A DNA stretch of 64,000 nt from Microbotryum silenes-acaulis (taxonomy: Eukaryota > Basidiomycota > Microbotryomycetes > Microbotryales > Microbotryaceae). Positions 57,601-64,000 of this stretch are shown in pieces. Each line of letters opens with the position of its first letter. Positions within the stretch are counted from its first letter, which is position 1. The notes under the pieces were generated by a model. The model ran no database searches. It had not been told where the DNA came from and was given only the letters and a program-made list of their open reading frames with translations. The DNA lies in the NCBI GenBank assembly GCA_003665825.1, contig QPFY01000019.1, positions 124,001 to 188,000 on the forward strand, in the 5' to 3' direction. The position numbers and the translations under genes were made by a program.

Positions 57601-60525
57601 CGGTCGCGAGACCGATGAGCAGGGGGAGGACATACTCAGCTGCTTCGCAAATGTCGACGCCCAAGAGCCATTCTGGAAGATGATTCGACACTCGGATCCT
57701 GCGAGTCAAGCAAAAACCCGGTCAGTCTCCCATTAGCCAAATCCAGTTGCACACCCGTACCAAACTCACCTCTCCTCCGTCGCATCACTCTTCGCACACA
57801 CGAAGATCCTCTCCAGCGCCGACAACGTCTCCTCATCGATCGCGCAGACCTCCTGCGAATCATGTCCTCCCTCCAAGGCCGAAATCCCATGCCCCGCCGC
57901 AACACCCAATTCGTACTGTATCCTCTGTTGCTGCTGTTGAAATTGATCGACGTCCATGAAGCCTAGGACACCGTTGCTCAAAGGGATGTTCATCTCCGGT
58001 CCGGCAAGGGCACGTTCTTGTCGTCCCATACGTGCAAGGGCTAGATCACCCGCATTGTCAATCCCTCCCCCCAGCTCGAGACCAGGCGCAACACCTTCCC
58101 GAGGGGGCGAGTTGGACGCAAAGCCTTCGTCGAATTCGTCTTCCTCGGGTTCGTCGACGTCCCAACAACTCTTGGGAGGTGAGGGTGTTCGAGCGAGGTG
58201 TTGTTCGAGGGTTTGGTACGCCGTTTCGGAGGACGCGTCTTCCAGATGCTGAGGCTGACCTAGAGGTGAGAAGGACCGCGAGTCGTCGTCCGACAGGGCA
58301 ATCTTCGGCATGCGTTCCGGGGCGACGTGAATCGTCTCTGCAACATCACGTCTTTCGGTCGTCTGAACAACCGATGAAGCAGGTTTGACCTCCTCCTTCT
58401 CTTGCCCGTCCTCCTCCCCATCATCCTCACCCGAATGTCCAATCGCCTCAGCTGTAGGTGGCGATCCCTCACTGTTCGACGCAACAGCATCAACGACCAA
58501 AGGCGAATGTCGTTTCGGGATATGATCCGCGCTCGCAACCAAACCCAGTTTCGATCCTCGGACTTTTCTCCGGGGTGCATGCTGGCCTTGCAACAGGGGT
58601 CCACCGAGATGGGATGGAAGGGGGGCAGGGGCGACTTGTGGAGGTGGTAGGGCGATCGTCTGGTGATGGGGAGATGGAGGTGGGGGGAGATCGCCCGAAA
58701 CCAGGGTCGAATCGAGGGATGTCGAGGCTGAAACCGAGGGTGGAGGAGGTGGTGAGAGAGCTGGGGTTCCAGCAGGCGAAGTGACGTCGAATCCTACGGT
58801 CGTCGTGGTCGTCAGTCTCGTCGGCGGCTCGGAGTCAAACACCGACCCTACTGCAACCGCCGAATGCGGAGGCAATCCATGCAGAGCGGACGTCAAGCTC
58901 GAAGCCGAAATGGGAATGATGGGCGGCGAGCGCGACAGGAACAACGGTGATTCAGGCGGTGGACTCCGTCGATGTTGTTCCTCCGGTGTCACACGCTCAT
59001 CACAATGCCCAACCAATGCCGACGGTCTCGTCTCGAGGAAGCGCGACGCCGGACTAGCGGGGCTCACTGCCAGATCACGACTGAACGATCCAGCCCTTGG
59101 CCGAGCCACCGGCATCGGCTCGCCCGGAATCGCGGGTAGTGGCAGTAAAGGCGGTGAGATGGCTCCCAGGCGACCCGGTGGGTTCAGAACAACCGGTCGT
59201 GTCGGCTCCGCCGTGTCGTCGTCCTCCATCCCGAGCCCCATCGCATCGCCTCCACCGTTCCGTAAAACATGCTCGAGATCCAGTTCGGCCGCTCGGGGCG
59301 GAAGGTCGGAAATCGAAGGTACGGGCTGATACGGATTCGGTGATGTCGGTCCAAATGGTGGTGATGATAAGCCAGTGGCGAAAGTGAAGGGTGTCTCGCG
59401 AACGTCGGCCGAAAAGGCGGGAGGATCGACGTGAGGGATCGCATGTGATCGCACACCCGAGAGTAGCGCCGCATGAGAGAACGCATGATGATTCCCAGAA
59501 GGTGAGCCCGCCGTGCCGGACAAGAGCGCGGAAGCCTGCATCGAAGCGAACAAGCTCGACCCGTTCGGCGAGGTCGACACGAGGTCGTCGTGCGCGAACG
59601 AGCCGTGGTTGTGCCGTATCGGACTGATCTCGGCGCGGGGCATCGTCAAGCGTGCTACGGCGGCGTTCGAAGAGGTCGCAATGGCGCGTGGTGATGCCGT
59701 TGTCGAAGATCCTCTGGACGGCGATTCTCTCCGGCCGAATCCCCTTGATGGGCTTTCCCTCCGCTGTGAAGGCATCAAGGGCGAGCTAGGATGCGGTGGC
59801 ATCGCAGGATGTGAAGGTGGGGATGAGGAATTCGAGGCCGGGGATGTAGAGATCGATCGAGTCTGAAAGGGCGAGTTCGCCGTCGGCGAGGTACTCGGTG
59901 CGAACCCAGTCACTTCGTAAGCGCTGAGGACGGGGAAACCGAGCGGAGAAACGCTCTGTGTTCTCCGATGTCGACCTCCTCGAGCGACCCCTCCAGCCGG
60001 GATAGGGAGCGGTGAGACGATCCCGGGTACGGATAATGACGGTCGATGCCCCCACCCTGATCCACTGGAGCTCCCGCTGCTGCTGAGGCTGTTGCTGTTG
60101 CTGTGGCCGAACTGGAGTGGCGACAACCCATTGCTGGTGATGGGAGTGCTCGGTGCACTGAACGAGGATTCGTTCCGTCGTGCTGTAGGGGAAGGTCCAA
60201 TCACGCTGATGCTCGTCGTTGCGGCTGCTTTGAAAGCCCAGGGGGGTGCGGTCGGTGAGGCGGGATCGTTGAACAGCGAAGGGAGCGGTATGGTTGAGCC
60301 GAGGCTGGGACTGGGTGAGCCGTTGGAGATGGACGACGAGCGAGGTCGACCCCTGACGACCGAAGCTGGGATCGTCCGTGTCGGTGTGGGGAGCGAGGTC
60401 GAAAGCCGAGGCTCGTGATTCTGCTGTGCGTGTGCGGGCAAGGAGCTAATTTGGTCCAAGCTCTCGTTCGCATACAGGCTCGAGGTGGAGGTGGAGGTGG
60501 AGGCGACGGGCGCGGGTGAGACCAT
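54603..60525 (-). CDS. HEAT-repeat protein, protein phosphatase 4 regulatory subunit 1-like
   Basis: Exons: 60525-57770, 57698-56384, 56306-55124, 55057-54603, 5709 nt and 1902 residues. The first 850 residues are disordered and Ser/Pro-rich, with Gln and His runs. HEAT-type repeats begin near the end of exon 1 (DEETLSALERIFVCAK) and continue: WLLGVDICEAAEYVLPLLIGLATDPADYVKEAFA, DGVYYVRREAAQALGSLARTLP, DDNFDVRRAACLVLPAICKRLP, FSCDSSRIVRSGALEVCGEMTYLF, KTAKVRQSLASSLHEVAKIIGP, EVAAVREQAVYAVPYLIQ and INVRIAVGRVASELC. The C-terminus is acidic. The repeat layout and the DPSGVPDE and FNFPAIVLTLG blocks resemble PP4R1; PP2A scaffold A is the other option but is far shorter. The assignment is by resemblance only. 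Confidence 0.8.
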
Positions 60526-61767
60526 GGCTGCTGAGTCACGGGGGTTGGACCGCGATGGGAGCAGGTCCGATGACGATGACTCCGTAGCTGATTGATGATA
60601 ACACAAGAATATCAGCATCGTTCCCCGAGCATTCAAGTGGATTTGGATCATCCGGAGACGGGGGCCGCTAGTTGCGTTTGCCCGAGGCGCCGCGCCAAGG
60701 ACGGAAGGCGAATCGGCGATTGCCCCCCCAGAGCTTGTCACAAGGAATACGGCCGTGCGCCATGGCGACAGTAATTGGCGTGACGTGCGATTCGATCGTG
60801 ACATCCCCTCCGATGATACTGCATTCGCCACAGCGTGCGCTCGAGCTCAGCTCAGTCTCAAGCCGCCCAGCCTGAGCCTCGTCGCCGACGGCCTGCCTGC
60901 CAGGGAGCGCCGCTTGACAGACAGAGACGACAAACTCGAGACACACGGACAGAACCGACGGAGACAAAGACGAGTGTGGCCGTTCGGGACAATCCATGAC
61001 CTTTCGTCTGTGGTGAACCGAATAGCTGACGCATCAAGCTTTAGTCCAACTCACTTTATAGCCCAAAGGATGCACCTGATCGAACGTAGCGACGAGCCGG
61101 AACCGTCAATCGACCTGAGCCGAGGAGGTCGGCCGGTAAACAGCGGCGCGGGTGCGGTGAGCCGAGTGGTCTCGTTCGCGATCGGGAGGGTAAAAAGCCA
61201 AATGATATGGCCTAGTCGAAGGATAGGTCCTACTCAGGCCTCCATAGTGTATAATGGAGGGGCGATGTAGGGTAAATCCGGTCCGAGTCGGGAGCAGGTC
61301 GTCGTCACCGCGAGCTCGCAAGGGTGGAGCTGTTGAGCTCGTCGAGCGAGTCCGAGGCCGACTCGGAGTCGGGTGCTGGGCTGAGGCCGTCGTCAGGCAA
61401 GTAGAGCTCGGAACGAGATAGGTAGGTCGTGCCCTCACAAACGACGCCCCCAAGTCCACCTCCAGTCGAGTGTGGGTCGAGGTTGAGCGTAGAAGACGGT
61501 CGAGTCGATTGGATGTCAAACTTCAAAAGCGGGCTCGGCGTCCCTTGGCTCTCTCTCTGATCGTCGCGCGGCGCGGCGCAGGCTGGCGCAGGCGGGCTCG
61601 AGGTGGCAAATTACGAGTCGTGCGTACACTGCTCAAATTCAATCCTCGGCTTCCGTTTCTCAGCCAGTCCAGCTCGGTCTGAGAATGCAACATGTAGTTC
61701 CAAAATTCTAATTTGATCGTATATTATTCCATCATCACATCGAATCACTTTCACCACCACTCAAAAC
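60526..61767. promoter_or_regulatory. Upstream region of the PP4R1-like gene
   Basis: 1.24 kb between two minus-strand genes. ORFs are short and mutually overlapping with no known motifs. It contains the PP4R1-like promoter and the 3' UTR of the TDA3-like gene; AT-rich near 61690-61740. Confidence 0.4.
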
Positions 61768-63329
61768 TCATGGCCCAAGCCTGCGAATATCGGCCGAGCT
61801 CGCCTTGCCCTCTAGGATCAGTTCCGCCAGACACAAACCGGTGGCAGGACCTGAAAATATATAATTCCTCGTCCATCAGCTCAATATCCCGGATATTTCC
61901 ATATGTCCAATCGACTGACCATTCAAAATTCCCCAACAACTGTGTCCCGCGCCAACCCAAACGTTCTCCTCAATCCTACCAATCACCGGATCCCCACTCC
62001 CCACGGGGAGATAACAAGCCTGTTCAACCTCAATCGTAGCAGAATAAGGTCCATCATTCACGCTGAGATATTCGGGCGCTAGATCGGCGACTTGTTGGAT
62101 AATCAAGGCCGTGGCGGAGGGGTCGATCTCGACTTCAAAAGCGAGGGTGGGGAGTGCCGAATCGTCGGTTGGGCCGCAGGCGTAGGCTGTGCCATCCGGT
62201 CGGTTCTGTCAGAGACAAGCCAACGTCCGTAAGATTGGACGAAAGTGAGCGAGAGCGTCTGCATTACCCTAGAAGGTAGGAACTCGGGTTCACTGACATA
62301 GATCTCGGGCTCGCAAAACGACCCAGCCTTCTCCTTGATGCTCGTGAACAAGGCTTGAGCAGGCAAAGCCCTACTCTCCGCCGTCTTGAACACCACAGAA
62401 TGCGCTCGACTCCCTTCGATCCTACGCGTTCGGCCTCCTCCCTTGATCCCCAGTTGTTTGAGAAGGGATCCCGTCCATGGGCCGGCGGTGATGACAAGAC
62501 CGTCGGCTGGACCGAGACTCATCTCAGCAGATCTGGCGAACTTTTGTTCGCTCGCCTTGGAAGATCGTTCCTCTTGCCTCGGCGAATACTTGACCGTAAA
62601 TGAACCGTCCTCATTCTTATTCAACGCCGTCGCAGACCCATAAACCACCTTGACGTCCCCTTCCTGCAACATGATCTCGGCGAGCCCTTGCGTGAACAAC
62701 CTCGGATGAACCTGAGCCGTCGATTCTCGGGTGCCCAACACACTCGTCTCCCCCAACGCATCCTGGTTAAGCCAATCAAAGAAACCATTTTTATCCTTGA
62801 GTCTCTTGGAAGAGACGACGTCCTCACGTTTCTTGGTGATGCGGGTCATGTCGGCCGAGACGGAGAGGGTGTCGAGGGTGCGGTAACCCCATCTCCTTTC
62901 GCCATCATGCTCGTTGGCCAGGTCGCGGTGGAGTTTGTACGAGAGAGAAGAGAGGGAAGAGGTAGATGGTCCTGTAGCCCCAGGGTCGAGGCGATGCGTC
63001 AGTCAGATTTGGACTCTGATTCGTATGGGGCTCCCCCTTCGAGACTCTCCGCGAACTTATGAGCTACTGACCATGCCTGAAATCGCCCAGCGTGACACCG
63101 GCCATACTCATCAATGTCAGAGCTCCAATCACACACACGCTCTCTCGACTCACCAATCCAACGCCAACAACCCCCCAGCCTTTCCACTCGCCCCCGCAGC
63201 GATCCCACTCCCCTCAAGGATGGTCACGCTGATGCTTTGTCCATGTTTCTTGGCGAGTTGGGTCAGGTAATAGGCTGTACAGACGCCTTGGATCCCGCCT
63301 CCTATGATGAAAATTGAGGATGGGGTCAT
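61768..63329 (-). CDS. FAD-dependent oxidoreductase (DAO fold, TDA3-like) with a 5-nt microexon
   Basis: Exons: 63329-63154, 63076-63072 (5 nt, GCATG), 62971-62268, 62205-61920, 61850-61768, total 1254 nt and 417 residues. The N-terminal FAD site is SSIFIIGGGIQGVCTAYYL (GxGxxG) with TILE at the end of the second strand, then GASGKAGGLLALDWHGPSTSSLSSLSYKLHRDLANEHDG. The microexon supplies the H of WHG and splits W and G; skipping it would break frame. Later blocks: [85 protein letters not shown], ending ADIRRLGP. This matches fungal DAO proteins like yeast Tda3; the substrate is unknown. Confidence 0.88.
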
Positions 63330-63946
63330 TGTTGAGTTGGAGGGTATCGCGGTGATAGGGGAGGAGATGGGAGATGGGGAATGACGTAGGCGCGGAAGCG
63401 CTGAAGCGGACTCTTTCGTCGAGGACTTTGCTAAACTCGATGACGGCGATGTCCAGGCTGAAGATTTGCGCAGATTCACTTGTGCCCACCTCACAATCTA
63501 CAACTGGTATGGCAGGAGCCTACTCGATTCGGAAAAGGGGTCCTCACCCGTCACCAGTCACATGACAACCCCTTGACCGACCCTGCAGTCCGGGCTCACC
63601 GGCTCACCGATGGATGGGGCCGGGCGATGCAGTGCGACTAACAATAGCCCTGAGGGCTGCGGCGGCCTTATAAAAAGGACAGATCATCGGCCTACTACCC
63701 TCGGACTCTCGAGGGAAAGAGAGGCTCCTTCGGGGTATTGTCCGGCTTTTGCACCCTGAAAACCGGAGTGTCAAGCTTGTCATCCGCTTCGTAGCTTCCC
63801 ACTTCATCTCCGACAAGCTTCGCGCAGCTTTGCCTTGACAGTCAGCTTGCGGAGGCGCCAGACTCGGGACTCCGTCACCCACCCCCCGACTTTGGATCCT
63901 CTGTAGGTCACATGTGCTTCGACTCCCTACAATCCATCGAGCAGCA
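63330..63946. promoter_or_regulatory. Divergent promoter with a TATA-like box
   Basis: 617 bases between divergent starts. TTATAAAAAGG at about 63667-63677 on the plus strand lies some 270 bases before the next ATG. A leader of that length is long for a fungus, and an unseen first intron could explain it. Confidence 0.4.
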
Positions 63947-64000
63947 ATGGCGTCCTTCGAGCCTGTTGCTCTGGCCCGCTTGACCCACGACCGCAATCGA
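63947..64000 (+). CDS. Start of an unidentified gene (partial)
   Basis: ATG at 63947 opens a frame, MASFEPVALARLTHDRNR, to the window edge. It follows a TATA-like box and a typical leader, and its base composition looks coding. Too short to identify. Confidence 0.4.
   Translation, partial: MASFEPVALARLTHDRNR

Noticed and set aside
1..64000. CRISPR arrays, bacterial operons, rRNA genes, intact tRNA genes
   Set aside because: None seen. The intron-rich genes show a eukaryotic chromosome, and I found no complete A-box/B-box pair with normal spacing.

Overview
This window is nuclear DNA of a fungus, most likely a basidiomycete. The genes carry many short GT-AG introns (about 40-130 nt, donors mostly GTGAGT, GTCAGT, GTAAGT or GTATGT). 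The DNA is GC-rich, intergenic gaps are short and genes lie on both strands. A chromodomain Ty3/gypsy remnant, a Ty1/copia element and a hAT transposon fit this. A red-yeast or anther-smut relative (Pucciniomycotina) is my best guess, not proven. Joins are called by eye from splice signals, reading frame and recalled family motifs; where a full model is given, the exon lengths sum to whole codons unless stated.

Layout. 1-4.9 kb: end of an unidentified membrane protein, then splicing factor SF3B2 (minus) and a CIA30-domain protein (plus). 5.3-15.5 kb: a repeat island around a GST-like gene. It holds a hAT relic (5.3-5.6), a copia element lacking reverse transcriptase (7.1-9.3), a gypsy integrase-chromodomain remnant (9.8-11.1) and a hAT transposon (12.3-15.5). 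15.8-17.4 kb: a secreted cysteine-rich protein.

17.8-28.5 kb: DUG2 (glutathione degradation), USB1 (U6 snRNA processing), a peroxisomal MaoC hydratase ending in SKL, a Gfo/Idh/MocA oxidoreductase and an acyl-protein thioesterase. Three of these five look damaged as written: DUG2 has a frameshift and an in-frame stop, the MocA gene has a 32-bp tandem duplication that shifts frame, and the thioesterase loses its C-terminus beside a minisatellite with a long G run.

28.9-48.6 kb: a dense housekeeping block with GGC1 (mitochondrial GTP/GDP carrier), PEX4 (peroxisomal E2), RPN8 (proteasome lid), ISA2 (mitochondrial Fe-S assembly), NOP16 and RCL1 (ribosome biogenesis), a PHO80-type cyclin and a PUF-repeat RNA-binding protein. 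48.6-51.5 kb is a 3-kb stretch with no recognisable gene. 51.5-63.3 kb: PDE1 (class II cyclic-nucleotide phosphodiesterase), a very long PP4R1-like HEAT protein and a TDA3-like FAD oxidoreductase whose frame needs a 5-nt microexon. The window ends at the start of an unidentified plus-strand gene.

The genes do not form an operon-like pathway; this is ordinary chromosomal DNA plus one repeat island. I found no clear new multi-gene system. The strongest leads are the 5-nt microexon, the frame-breaking 32-bp duplication, the doubly damaged DUG2, the two related hAT copies, and the copia element whose start codon sits inside a sequence complementary to the initiator tRNA anticodon arm.
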